Shown here in pieces: positions 7,800 through 15,676 of a stretch of DNA of 64,000 bases (the first letter of the stretch is position 1; each line of letters begins with the position of its first letter). Source of the DNA: JADHLJ01 sp038146985 (GTDB taxonomy: Bacteria; Pseudomonadota; Alphaproteobacteria; Thalassobaculales; Thalassobaculaceae); NCBI GenBank assembly GCA_038146985.1, contig JAYQSQ010000017.1, positions 1 through 64,000 of the forward strand. The letters are read 5' to 3'. A program made the translations under genes and the position numbers. The notes beneath the pieces are model-generated. The model made no database searches and was not told the origin of the DNA. It saw nothing but the letters and a program-made list of their open reading frames with translations.

Positions 7800-10274
7800 A
7801 TGGCGACAACCAATAGCACGGACTCGACGTCCTTGATTTCAGGCACCACTGCCGGGTCTGAGGGTGTGTCGGGTTTCCTGAAACGGCGGGGGCGGGAGAT
7901 CATTGGCGCCGCTCTGGTGTCCGTCGCTTTCCTGCTTGCCGCGGCCCTGATTACCCATGATCCCACCGATCCGTCCTGGAACACCGCGGGCCCCAGCGAG
8001 GCGCGCAATCTTCTCGGCTATCCCGGCGCTCTGATCTCGGATGTCCTTTCCCAGTCTCTCGGATTGGCCAATCTGGCGCTCGTTACGGTCCTGGCGGCGT
8101 GGGGTTTCCGTTTCATGTCGCAGCGCCCGGTGGACGGCCTGGCGATCCGGATCGCCGCCTTGCCGCTGGCGCTCCTAGTGCTGGCGGATGTCCTGGCGGC
8201 GCTTCCGGCGCCCGATTTCTGGCCGCTTCGATCCGGGCTCGGCGGGTTCTCCGGGGAACTTCTGGCCCGGCAACTGATCGCGCTTGATCTGGTCGAGCCG
8301 GCCTACCGCCCGTATGTCGATGCGTGCCTGGGCGTGATCGCGGTCATGACGATCCTTTGGTGTCATGGGGTGACCTGGGGAGAGTGGCTGAGCTTCATGC
8401 GGAAGCTTCCCAGCCGGGTTTGGCGGGCGGTGAAGATCGGCGGGCGCGGCGGACAGATCGGAAGCCGGGCCGTGGGTGCCGGATTGGGCGCAACGGCGGG
8501 CTTGGCGAGGCGCGGTCTGGAAGCGGCGCGGGCACGACGCGAGCCTAGCCTCGGCGCGAATGAGGCATCGCCCCTGAAACGCACGCGCGTCGAAGAGGCG
8601 CCCGGGGAAAAACTCCAGCCGCGCTCACCGGCGCCCGAACCGGCGACGGCTCCGGAAAAACCGGCCGGTCCGCAAGTGGAAACCCAGGCGGATTCGGCGC
8701 GCAGCAAACGGCGCGCCGCGGCCCGGCAGGAAAGCCTGGACCTGGCGCCCGCCGGCGAATACCGCATGCCGCAGTTGAGTCTGCTCGCGCCGCCCTCCGC
8801 CGAGGTGTCGGGGGGGCCGGACAAGGATACGCTCGAGGCGAACGCCCGGATGCTTGAATCCGTGTTGCAGGATTTCGGCGTGAAAGGCGAGATCGTCAAG
8901 GTGCGCAGCGGGCCGGTGGTTACCCTCTATGAGCTGGAGCCCGCACCCGGTACGAAGTCTTCCCGGGTGATCGGGCTCGCCGACGACATCGCCCGTTCCA
9001 TGAGCGCGATCTCCGTCCGCGTCGCCGTTGTGCCGGGACGCAACGTGATCGGTATCGAACTGCCGAACGCGAACCGGGAAATGGTGTATTTGCGCGAGAT
9101 TTTCGAAGCGGCCGGGTATGAGAAATCCGGTGCCAAGCTGCCGATTGCGCTCGGCAAGGATATCGGCGGCACGCCGGTTGTCGTCGACCTGGCGAAGATG
9201 CCGCATCTCCTGATCGCCGGGACCACCGGTTCCGGCAAATCGGTGGCCGTCAACACGATGATCCTTTCGCTGTTGTACCGGCTGACGCCGGAACAGTGCC
9301 GGCTGATCATGGTCGATCCGAAGATGCTCGAGCTTTCGATCTACGACGGCATTCCGCATCTGCTGAGCCCGGTCGTCACCGATCCGAAGAAAGCCGTGGT
9401 GGCGCTGAAATGGACCGTGCGGGAGATGGAAACCCGGTATCGTGCCATGTCGAAGCTCGGGGTACGCAATATCGACGGGTACAACGCCCGGCTCGCCGAG
9501 GCGCGCAAGAAGGGCGAGGTCTTGAAAAGGCGGGTGCAGACCGGCTTCGACCCCGATACCGGCAAGCCGGTCTTCGAGGATGAGGCTCTGGACCTTACGC
9601 CACTGCCCTACATCGTCGTGGTCATCGACGAGGTCGCGGATCTGATGCTGGTGGCCGGCAAGGATATCGAAGGCGCGGTCCAGCGCCTCGCCCAGATGGC
9701 CCGCGCCGCCGGCATTCATGTGATCATGGCAACCCAGCGGCCGTCCGTGGACGTCATTACCGGCACCATCAAGGCCAATTTTCCGACCCGGATCAGCTTC
9801 CAGGTCACCTCGAAGATCGACAGCCGGACCATCCTCGGCGAACAGGGCGCGGAACAGCTTCTCGGCCAGGGCGACATGCTGCACATGGCCGGCGGTGGAC
9901 GGATCACCCGGGTGCACGGCCCCTTCGTTTCGGACGAGGAAGTCGAAGACGTGGTGCTGCATTTGCGTGCCCAGGGCGAGCCGGAATACAACGATTCGAT
10001 CACCGAGGAGGATGAAGTCGGCGACCCGCTCGCGCCATACGGTCTGGGGGTTGGCGACGCCGAAGGCGGCAGCGGGGACGAGCTTTACGATCAGGCCGTC
10101 GCCATCGTCGCGCGGGAGCGCAAGGCGTCAACCAGCTTCATCCAGCGGCATCTGAAGATCGGCTACAACCGCGCCGCGACGATCATCGAAAGGATGGAAA
10201 GCGACGGCGTGGTGAGCCCGGCCAACCACGTGGGTAAACGGGAAGTTCTGGTCGGCGATCATTCCGAGGACTGA
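7800..10274 (+). CDS. ftsK: DNA translocase FtsK
   Basis: An 824-aa division-septum motor that pumps chromosome ends and helps resolve dimers at dif. The N-terminal region (about residues 25-180) has several membrane helices. A proline- and charge-rich linker covers about 220-330, and the RecA-like motor follows with Walker A GTTGSGKS at residues 474-481 and Walker B VVIDEVADLM. The C-terminal gamma winged helix (YDQAVAIVARERKASTSF onward) should read KOPS sites. The ATG follows GGTGAAGGGAC. It starts 52 bases after the dapC-like gene and is followed by lolA, a common alphaproteobacterial order. Confidence 0.95.
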   Translation: MATTNSTDSTSLISGTTAGSEGVSGFLKRRGREIIGAALVSVAFLLAAALITHDPTDPSWNTAGPSEARNLLGYPGALISDVLSQSLGLANLALVTVLAAWGFRFMSQRPVDGLAIRIAALPLALLVLADVLAALPAPDFWPLRSGLGGFSGELLARQLIALDLVEPAYRPYVDACLGVIAVMTILWCHGVTWGEWLSFMRKLPSRVWRAVKIGGRGGQIGSRAVGAGLGATAGLARRGLEAARARREPSLGANEASPLKRTRVEEAPGEKLQPRSPAPEPATAPEKPAGPQVETQADSARSKRRAAARQESLDLAPAGEYRMPQLSLLAPPSAEVSGGPDKDTLEANARMLESVLQDFGVKGEIVKVRSGPVVTLYELEPAPGTKSSRVIGLADDIARSMSAISVRVAVVPGRNVIGIELPNANREMVYLREIFEAAGYEKSGAKLPIALGKDIGGTPVVVDLAKMPHLLIAGTTGSGKSVAVNTMILSLLYRLTPEQCRLIMVDPKMLELSIYDGIPHLLSPVVTDPKKAVVALKWTVREMETRYRAMSKLGVRNIDGYNARLAEARKKGEVLKRRVQTGFDPDTGKPVFEDEALDLTPLPYIVVVIDEVADLMLVAGKDIEGAVQRLAQMARAAGIHVIMATQRPSVDVITGTIKANFPTRISFQVTSKIDSRTILGEQGAEQLLGQGDMLHMAGGGRITRVHGPFVSDEEVEDVVLHLRAQGEPEYNDSITEEDEVGDPLAPYGLGVGDAEGGSGDELYDQAVAIVARERKASTSFIQRHLKIGYNRAATIIERMESDGVVSPANHVGKREVLVGDHSED

Positions 10275-10326
10275 AATCCGCGCCTCGCGCCTTGCAGAGA
10301 CGGCGGGGACATGCCACATCGGTCCC

Positions 10327-10950
10327 ATGATCAGACATGCTTTCCTAACTCTCGCCCTGACCCTGTCGGTCGTCGCGTGGAGCGCGCCCGCCTCGGCTCT
10401 CGATGCCAGGGACCAGGCGGATATCGGGCGGATCGAGCGGTATCTGAACGCCATCACCACTCTACGGTCCAAGTTCATCCAGCGTGCCAGCACCGGGAAC
10501 ATCGCCAGCGGCACGGTCTATATCTCCCGGCCGGGCAAGATGCGTTTCGAATACGACCCACCGGCGCCGATCCTGCTGGTGGCGGACGGGATTTTCCTGA
10601 TCTACGTGGATAAGGACCTCGAACAGATCAGTCATGTGCCGATCTCCTCGACCCCGATCAGCGTTCTGGTCTCGGAGAATGTAAGCCTCACCGAAAGCCA
10701 TGACATCGCCGCGGTGGCACGCGGGCCGGGGACGGTGTCGGTGACCCTGACCATGAAAAGCGATCCGGAAGCGGGCGCGGTCCGCCTGCTGTTCACGGAT
10801 GCGCCGCTGGCGCTTAAACAGTGGTACATCCGCGACGCCCAGGGCGTGGAAGTTAGGGTCTCGCTGCTCGATCCGGAACGGGGGGCTGAGCTGGATTCCG
10901 GACTTTTCCAGGTCAATCCCAACATGTTCGCGCGGCAGAGCAACAACTAG
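10327..10950 (+). CDS. lolA: Outer-membrane lipoprotein carrier protein LolA
   Basis: A 207-aa periplasmic chaperone that carries lipoproteins from LolCDE to the outer membrane. A cleavable signal peptide covers about residues 1-24 (hydrophobic core LTLALTLSVVAW, then APASA-LDA). The mature part shows the LolA-type FIQRASTGNIASGTVYISRPG and MRFEYDPPAPILLVADG segments. Its position right after ftsK is common in alphaproteobacteria. Length is normal. It ends 21 bases before the convergent desaturase-like gene. Confidence 0.93.
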   Translation: MIRHAFLTLALTLSVVAWSAPASALDARDQADIGRIERYLNAITTLRSKFIQRASTGNIASGTVYISRPGKMRFEYDPPAPILLVADGIFLIYVDKDLEQISHVPISSTPISVLVSENVSLTESHDIAAVARGPGTVSVTLTMKSDPEAGAVRLLFTDAPLALKQWYIRDAQGVEVRVSLLDPERGAELDSGLFQVNPNMFARQSNN

Positions 10951-10971
10951 CCGCGGCGCGCGGCGGAATGG

Positions 10972-11748
10972 TCAGTCCTGACGCTGGAAAGGCCGGATGA
11001 GTAATCCGAAAAACCCGTCATCGGACCGGTTCTCGACGCCGATCTTCATATCCAGTGACCGCGGCGTCGGACTGCGGGTGCCGAACATCGAGTCCCAGAA
11101 ACTGAAGATCGTCCCGTAGTTGGAATCCGTGTCGGCGCGAACCGCATGGTGGTGCACCCAATGGATCGACGGGGTGATCAGGATCGAGGCGATCTCTTCC
11201 TCCCGGCCCTTGTGCAGGCTGAGATTGGAGTGCTGGAACGCGGCGGCCAGCAGCACCAGCGCCTCGAAGGCGAGGACAGAGGCGAGCGGCATGCCCAGCG
11301 CCAGGATGACCACCGCCCTGAAACAGGCGGAGAGCAGCACCTCACAGAAATGGAACCGGACCGACGAGGTGACGTCCAGGAACTCGTCCAGATGATGGAC
11401 CTGGTGAAACCGCCAGAGGATCGGGATTACGTGATTGGCTCGATGCCACCAGTAGATCAGGAAATCGAGAATGATGATGTCGACCGCGATCGGCAGCCAG
11501 CCGGTATACCAGTCGGGGCGCCAATCCAGCGCGCTGTCCGTTGCCCAGTAGGATACCGGGACCACGATCGTCAGACTGAGACCGATATTGATCGCCCAAA
11601 GCCCGGCATTGCGGAATACGCGCGGCCATCCGCCGACGCGCTCGGCGGCGGGAACAAGCCGCTCGGCGAAAAACAGCAAAACGAGCCAGGTTCCGGCGAC
11701 CAGGCCCTTGTACTGCAGCAATGTCTGGGTAATGTCATCCATCACCAA
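10972..11748 (-). CDS. Sterol desaturase / fatty acid hydroxylase family membrane protein
   Basis: A 258-aa integral membrane di-iron oxygenase of the fatty acid hydroxylase superfamily. The histidine clusters that bind iron are all present: HRANH (102-106), HQVHH (115-119), H173 in FQHSN and HWVHHH (196-201). Hydrophobic helices flank them. Members act on sterols, fatty acids, carotenoids or alkylglycerols; the substrate here cannot be told. It is a single gene between two plus-strand genes. ATG 11748 is followed by a second in-frame ATG at 11742, so the first two residues are uncertain. Confidence 0.88.
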   Translation of the reverse strand: MVMDDITQTLLQYKGLVAGTWLVLLFFAERLVPAAERVGGWPRVFRNAGLWAINIGLSLTIVVPVSYWATDSALDWRPDWYTGWLPIAVDIIILDFLIYWWHRANHVIPILWRFHQVHHLDEFLDVTSSVRFHFCEVLLSACFRAVVILALGMPLASVLAFEALVLLAAAFQHSNLSLHKGREEEIASILITPSIHWVHHHAVRADTDSNYGTIFSFWDSMFGTRSPTPRSLDMKIGVENRSDDGFFGLLIRPFQRQD

Positions 11749-11829
11749 GATATGGCAGACTCCGCACCGGTCGCCAACTCACCCGGTCGTGAGACGCGCG
11801 TATCACGCTGATTTTCGGAGCCGACGGAC

Positions 11830-12624
11830 ATGACACTGAAACAGCCAAGCCCTCTCGTCGGTGTATCCGCGTGCAGGTCCGAAGGCGAGATTCATCCGTT
11901 CCACCGGATCGGCGAGAAATATCTCATGGCGGTGACGGACCCGGCGGGATGCGTTCCGGTCATCATCCCGGTGCTCGCCGATGCGGCCATGCTGGAGACC
12001 TATGCCGAGCGGATCGACGGTTTGCTGCTGACCGGCGGCGCCGCGAATGTCGAGCCCCATCACTATGACGGGCCCGCGAGCGCCGAGGGTACCAAGCATG
12101 ACCCGCACCGGGATGCCACGATGCTGCCGCTGATCCGGGCCTGCATCGCACGCGGGGTGCCGGTTCTGGGCCTCTGCCTCGGGCTGCAGGAGATGAATGT
12201 CGCCTTCGGCGGCACCCTGCATCAGCGGGTCTTCGATCTCGAAGGCAAGTTCGATCACCGGATGCGCCGGGACGTGGACGACCATGCTCAGCGCTACCGT
12301 CCGGCCCATGACGTTCGGATCATCCCTGGTGGTGTCTTGCAGGGCATCATCGGACAGGACAACGCGCTGGTGAATTCCCTGCATGCCCAGGCCGTCGATG
12401 AGCCGGGCTCGCGGGTACGGGTCGAGGCGGTGGCGCCGGACGGCATCATTGAGGCGATCAGCATCGACGGGGCGCCGGGCTTTGCGTTGGGCGTGCAATG
12501 GCACCCGGAATGGCCGCGCCCCATCGCCGGCCACAATGCCAAGATCTTCGAAGCATTCGGCAATGCCTGCCGGTCCTACGCGGCCGCCCGATCAGGCTCG
12601 ACCGTCGGACTGGCGGCGGAGTGA
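11830..12624 (+). CDS. Gamma-glutamyl-gamma-aminobutyrate hydrolase family (class I glutamine amidotransferase)
   Basis: A 264-aa protein of the PuuD-like peptidase C26 group. The nucleophile is C116 in LGLCLGLQE, and the His-Glu pair is H225/E227 in GVQWHPEW. The substrate loop LLLTGGAANVEPHHY is typical of the family, which cleaves gamma-glutamyl amides. PuuD acts in putrescine breakdown, but no other puu genes are nearby, so the substrate is open. It is divergent from the desaturase-like gene and is followed by the 12661-12798 inverted repeat. Confidence 0.87.
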   Translation: MTLKQPSPLVGVSACRSEGEIHPFHRIGEKYLMAVTDPAGCVPVIIPVLADAAMLETYAERIDGLLLTGGAANVEPHHYDGPASAEGTKHDPHRDATMLPLIRACIARGVPVLGLCLGLQEMNVAFGGTLHQRVFDLEGKFDHRMRRDVDDHAQRYRPAHDVRIIPGGVLQGIIGQDNALVNSLHAQAVDEPGSRVRVEAVAPDGIIEAISIDGAPGFALGVQWHPEWPRPIAGHNAKIFEAFGNACRSYAAARSGSTVGLAAE

Positions 12625-12660
12625 TTCCAAGTCACGATTCCCGGTAAAGAAAACCTCCAC

Positions 12661-12685
12661 CGTCGCCCTGGCGAAAGGCAGGGCC
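12661..12685 (+). repeat. REP-like repeat, left arm of a 25-bp inverted pair
   Basis: The 25 bases here, beginning CGTCGCCCTGGCGAAAGG, are an exact inverse of 12774-12798. Each arm is itself a small hairpin (GCCCTG/CAGGGC stem around an 8-base loop). A third, near-identical copy occurs at 30344-30371. The 12625-12868 gap holds only this pair and no credible gene. Confidence 0.8.
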
Positions 12686-12773
12686 ATGCGTAGATGGTAC
12701 CATGTGGGCGGGTTCGGTTGCGGGTGAGACCGGCGGCTACAGCAAATTGTGCAGGCTGAACGGCCAGATGAAA

Positions 12774-12798
12774 GGCCCTGCCTTTCGCCAGGGCGACG
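12774..12798 (-). repeat. REP-like repeat, right arm of a 25-bp inverted pair
   Basis: The exact inverse complement of 12661-12685, 88 bases away, so the pair could fold into one long stem. The 23 bases inside it, starting CCCTGCCTTTCGCC, differ by one base from the copy at 30349-30371. Confidence 0.8.
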
Positions 12799-12868
12799 GG
12801 TAAAAAAATCGTGCGTGTTTTATCGCTCCAAGCTCGGGACAATCTTGCCTGAGCACGGCCGGTGCCGC

Positions 12869-14599
12869 TTACGCCACCCGGTCGCCTTTCTTGATGGTGG
12901 CGGCCCGGTTGTCGACACCGGGCAGCATCTTGGCGGGGTCCCGCGTCACCACCATGTCAATCACCGTGGGTGAGCCCTTGTGGGCGAGGCCAGCGGCGAT
13001 GGCCGGGGCGACCTGGTCCGGATGCTCGACCCGAATACCGTTGCACCCCAAGGCATTGGCGGCATCGGCATAGTTGGTCTCGGCAAGGTCGCTCGACTGA
13101 TAGGCGCCCTCGCCATACATCAGATGCTGCAGCGCCTTCACGTAGCCCGAGGCTGCGTTGTTGACGACGATGATGGTGAAATCGAGGCCCATGCGCCGCG
13201 CCGTCTCCAGCTCTCCCAGGGTCATGTTGAAGCCGCCGTCACCGGTCAGCGCCACCACCGGCCCGGCCTCGGCCAGCGCCGCGCCCATGGCGCCGGGAAG
13301 GCCATAACCGATCGAGGCAAAGCCCCGGTCCGGCAGGAATCCGCGCCCGGCCCGCTTGGTATCGAACAGGAGCCCGCCCCAATGGGCCGCGAAGCCACCA
13401 TCGGCGACTAGGATCGCGTCGGCGGGGAGGCCCTGGTTCAGCTCGTGCATCAGCCGGGCCATGTTCACCGGTACCTCCTCGGAGGTCAGCCGCTCGTTCA
13501 CCGAGACCCGCCAATCGGCCATCCGCTTGGCGACATCCGCGGCAAAACCCGCCCGCATCTTTTTCTGACGGCTCGCGTCATCGGCCATAGCGGCATGCAG
13601 ATCGCGGATGCCCTCGCGGGCGTCGCCCCACATGGCGACGTCCGGCCGCAGGGTCCGGCCGATCTCCTCGGCGACGATCTCAAGATGAATGATCGGCTTG
13701 CCCGTCGGCGGCAGGGTGAAGCGCTTGGTGGCGATTTCGCCGAGCTTGCAGCCGATCACCAGCAGGCAGTCGCTGTCATCCATCACCCCGTTGGCGATCC
13801 GGTCATAGCGGCCGAACAGCCCGGCGTTCAGCGGATTGGTGCAGGCGATGGCGCCCTTGCCGGTCATGGTATGGGCGACCGGAATGTTAAAGGCCTCGGC
13901 GAAGGCTTCGAGCGCCTGATTGGCGCCGGAAAGATGTACGCCGCCGCCGGCCAGGACCATCGGTTTCTCGGCCTTGGAGAGCAACGCAACTGCGGCCTTG
14001 AGAGAGTCCGAAGAGGGCCGGACGCGTAGGCTCGGTGCCGACTGATTGGCCTGAGGCTCATCAAGCTCGTCGGGATCGAAGGGGAAGGTGCCGTGGCAGA
14101 TATCCTCCGGCACGTCCAGAACCACCGGCCCCGGCCGGCCCGTCGTCGCCACCTGGAAGGCCCGGCGCACCAGCTCTGGCATTCGCTCGATCATCTCGAC
14201 CCGGATCACCTCCTTGCAGGCCGGCGCCAGGATCTCAAGCTGCCGGCTCTCCTGGGTCATGTTCTTCCAGGAATGGAGGCGATGGCTGTCCCCGACCACG
14301 GCCACCATCGGCGTGCCGGCATTCAGCGCCTCGATCAGCCCGGTCACCAGATTGGTTGCCCCCGGTCCGAGAGTGGCGTCGACCACGCCGACCCGTCCGG
14401 TCACCTTGGCATAGGCGTCGGCGGCGAAGGTGCCGCAGCGCTCGTCATTGATCAGGGAGTGCATCAGCCCGATCCGCCGCGCCGCGTCGTAAAAGGGAAG
14501 CAGCTGAAATCCGCCCATGCCGAACATCGGCCCGATCCCCTGGGCCCGAAGCAGGCGCGCCAGCGCCTCGCCGCCGGTCATCTCGTTGGTTTCGGCCAT
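12869..14599 (-). CDS. Thiamine-diphosphate-dependent enzyme, acetolactate synthase-like
   Basis: A 576-aa three-domain ThDP enzyme. The N-terminal Pyr domain holds the cofactor-activating glutamate E53 (INDERCGTFAADAYAK). A central Rossmann-like domain follows (about 195-330). The C-terminal PP domain carries GDGGFNMTLGELETA ending in VNNAASGY, the Mg/ThDP motif. It belongs with IlvB, benzoylformate decarboxylase, oxalyl-CoA decarboxylase and similar enzymes. No small regulatory subunit (IlvH) is adjacent, so a catabolic decarboxylase or lyase is as likely as acetolactate synthase. Start: ATG 14599, after GGAGAGACGC. It is bracketed by two repeat pairs. Confidence 0.87.
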   Translation of the reverse strand: MAETNEMTGGEALARLLRAQGIGPMFGMGGFQLLPFYDAARRIGLMHSLINDERCGTFAADAYAKVTGRVGVVDATLGPGATNLVTGLIEALNAGTPMVAVVGDSHRLHSWKNMTQESRQLEILAPACKEVIRVEMIERMPELVRRAFQVATTGRPGPVVLDVPEDICHGTFPFDPDELDEPQANQSAPSLRVRPSSDSLKAAVALLSKAEKPMVLAGGGVHLSGANQALEAFAEAFNIPVAHTMTGKGAIACTNPLNAGLFGRYDRIANGVMDDSDCLLVIGCKLGEIATKRFTLPPTGKPIIHLEIVAEEIGRTLRPDVAMWGDAREGIRDLHAAMADDASRQKKMRAGFAADVAKRMADWRVSVNERLTSEEVPVNMARLMHELNQGLPADAILVADGGFAAHWGGLLFDTKRAGRGFLPDRGFASIGYGLPGAMGAALAEAGPVVALTGDGGFNMTLGELETARRMGLDFTIIVVNNAASGYVKALQHLMYGEGAYQSSDLAETNYADAANALGCNGIRVEHPDQVAPAIAAGLAHKGSPTVIDMVVTRDPAKMLPGVDNRAATIKKGDRVA

Positions 14600-14710
14600 G
14601 GTGCGTCTCTCCCCGGAATGGTGGTTTTGTTTCGCGGGAGAGTAGCGTGGCGGCGGGAATGGGGCAAAGGGATGTCGCCCACCGCGCGTCCATATCACGT
14701 GGCGGACAAG

Positions 14711-14748
14711 ACCCTTCGAGACTCCGCTTCGCGGCTCCTCAGGGTGAG
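14711..14748 (+). repeat. Interspersed palindromic repeat, left arm
   Basis: The segment starts ACCCTTCGAGACTCCGC and ends CTCCTCAGGGTGAG. Its two ends recur inverted at 14768-14808. Each arm has an inner hairpin (CCGCTTCGCGG here). The CTTCGAGAC...CTCAGGGTGAG pattern is one I know as a common intergenic repeat of alphaproteobacterial genomes. Confidence 0.75.
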
Positions 14749-14767
14749 ACGAAGAAAAGTTGCGTGA

Positions 14768-14808
14768 CTCACCCTGAGGAGCGAGCCATGGCTCGCGTCT
14801 CGAAGGGT
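14768..14808 (-). repeat. Interspersed palindromic repeat, right arm
   Basis: The segment starts CTCACCCTGAGGAGC and ends GTCTCGAAGGGT. It is the inverted partner of 14711-14748 with a different inner hairpin (the 16-bp palindrome GCGAGCCATGGCTCGC). Only 19 bases separate the arms, so a long cruciform is possible. It lies just past the 3' end of sdhB and may act as a transcription stop. Confidence 0.75.
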
Positions 14809-14845
14809 CGTGTCTACTTCAGGTTGGTTGGACCTCTGCCCGTTC

Positions 14846-15625
14846 CTACCGCCGCATCACCAGCATCTTCTTGATCTCGGCGATGGCTTTCGCCGGGTTC
14901 AGGCCCTTGGGGCAGGTCTTGGTGCAGTTCATGATGGTGTGGCAGCGATAGAGCCGGAACGGATCCTCGAGGTTGTCGAGCCGCTCGCCGGTATACTCGT
15001 CGCGGGAATCGGCGATCCAGCGATAGGCCTGGAGCAGCACCGCTGGGCCGAGATAGCGTTCGCCGTTCCACCAGTAGCTCGGGCAGGAGGTGGAGCAGCT
15101 GAAGCACAGGACGCATTCCCACATGCCGTCGAGTTTCTCGCGGTCCTCGATCGACTGCAGCCGTTCCGTGGTCGGCGGCTGCGGAGTCTTGGTCTTCAGC
15201 CAGGGTTCCACCGAGGCAAGCTGGGCATAGGCGGTGCTGAGATCCGGGACGAGATCCTTGATCACGTCCATATGCGGCAGCGGGTAGATCTTCACGTCGC
15301 CTTTAACCTCGTCGATGGGCTTCAGGCACGCCAGGGTGTTGGTACCGTCGATGTTCATGGCGCAGGACCCGCAGATCCCCTCGCGGCAGGACCGCCGGAA
15401 GGTCACCGTGGTGTCGACCTCGTTCTTGATCTTGATCAGCGCGTCGAGAACCATCGGGCCGCACGCGTCGAGGTCGATCTCGTAGGTGTCGATCCGCGGA
15501 TTCTCGCCCTTGTCGGGATCGTAGCGGTAGATCTTGAAGGCCCGCACCCGCTTGGCGTCGCCGGACGCCTTGTGGGTGTTGCCAATCTTGACCTTGGAGT
15601 TTGCCGGCAGGGTGAATTCAGCCAT
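14846..15625 (-). CDS. sdhB: Succinate dehydrogenase iron-sulfur subunit SdhB
   Basis: A 259-aa complex II subunit that passes electrons from SdhA to quinone. The [2Fe-2S] cysteines are in CREGICGSCAMNIDG plus the later LAC. The [4Fe-4S] and [3Fe-4S] ligands are in CVLCFSCSTSCPSYWW and CHTIMNCTKTCPKG. Length is normal. It is the last gene of sdhCDAB and starts 51 bases after the sdhA stop. The enzyme works on the cytoplasmic face of the inner membrane and also serves the TCA cycle. Confidence 0.97.
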   Translation of the reverse strand: MAEFTLPANSKVKIGNTHKASGDAKRVRAFKIYRYDPDKGENPRIDTYEIDLDACGPMVLDALIKIKNEVDTTVTFRRSCREGICGSCAMNIDGTNTLACLKPIDEVKGDVKIYPLPHMDVIKDLVPDLSTAYAQLASVEPWLKTKTPQPPTTERLQSIEDREKLDGMWECVLCFSCSTSCPSYWWNGERYLGPAVLLQAYRWIADSRDEYTGERLDNLEDPFRLYRCHTIMNCTKTCPKGLNPAKAIAEIKKMLVMRR

Positions 15626-15676
15626 GGGTCCCGATTCTTTCTGTCGTTCTCGATATCGCCTTGGTCCGGTGCCGCC

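Noticed and set aside
8625..9962. Long minus-strand frame within ftsK
   Set aside because: It is antisense to the FtsK motor region, which has complete motifs; composition is that of a shadow.
12576..12973. Short open frames across the 12.66-12.80 kb inverted repeats
   Set aside because: Both strands translate the same repeat sequence; there is no ribosome site and no protein-like composition.
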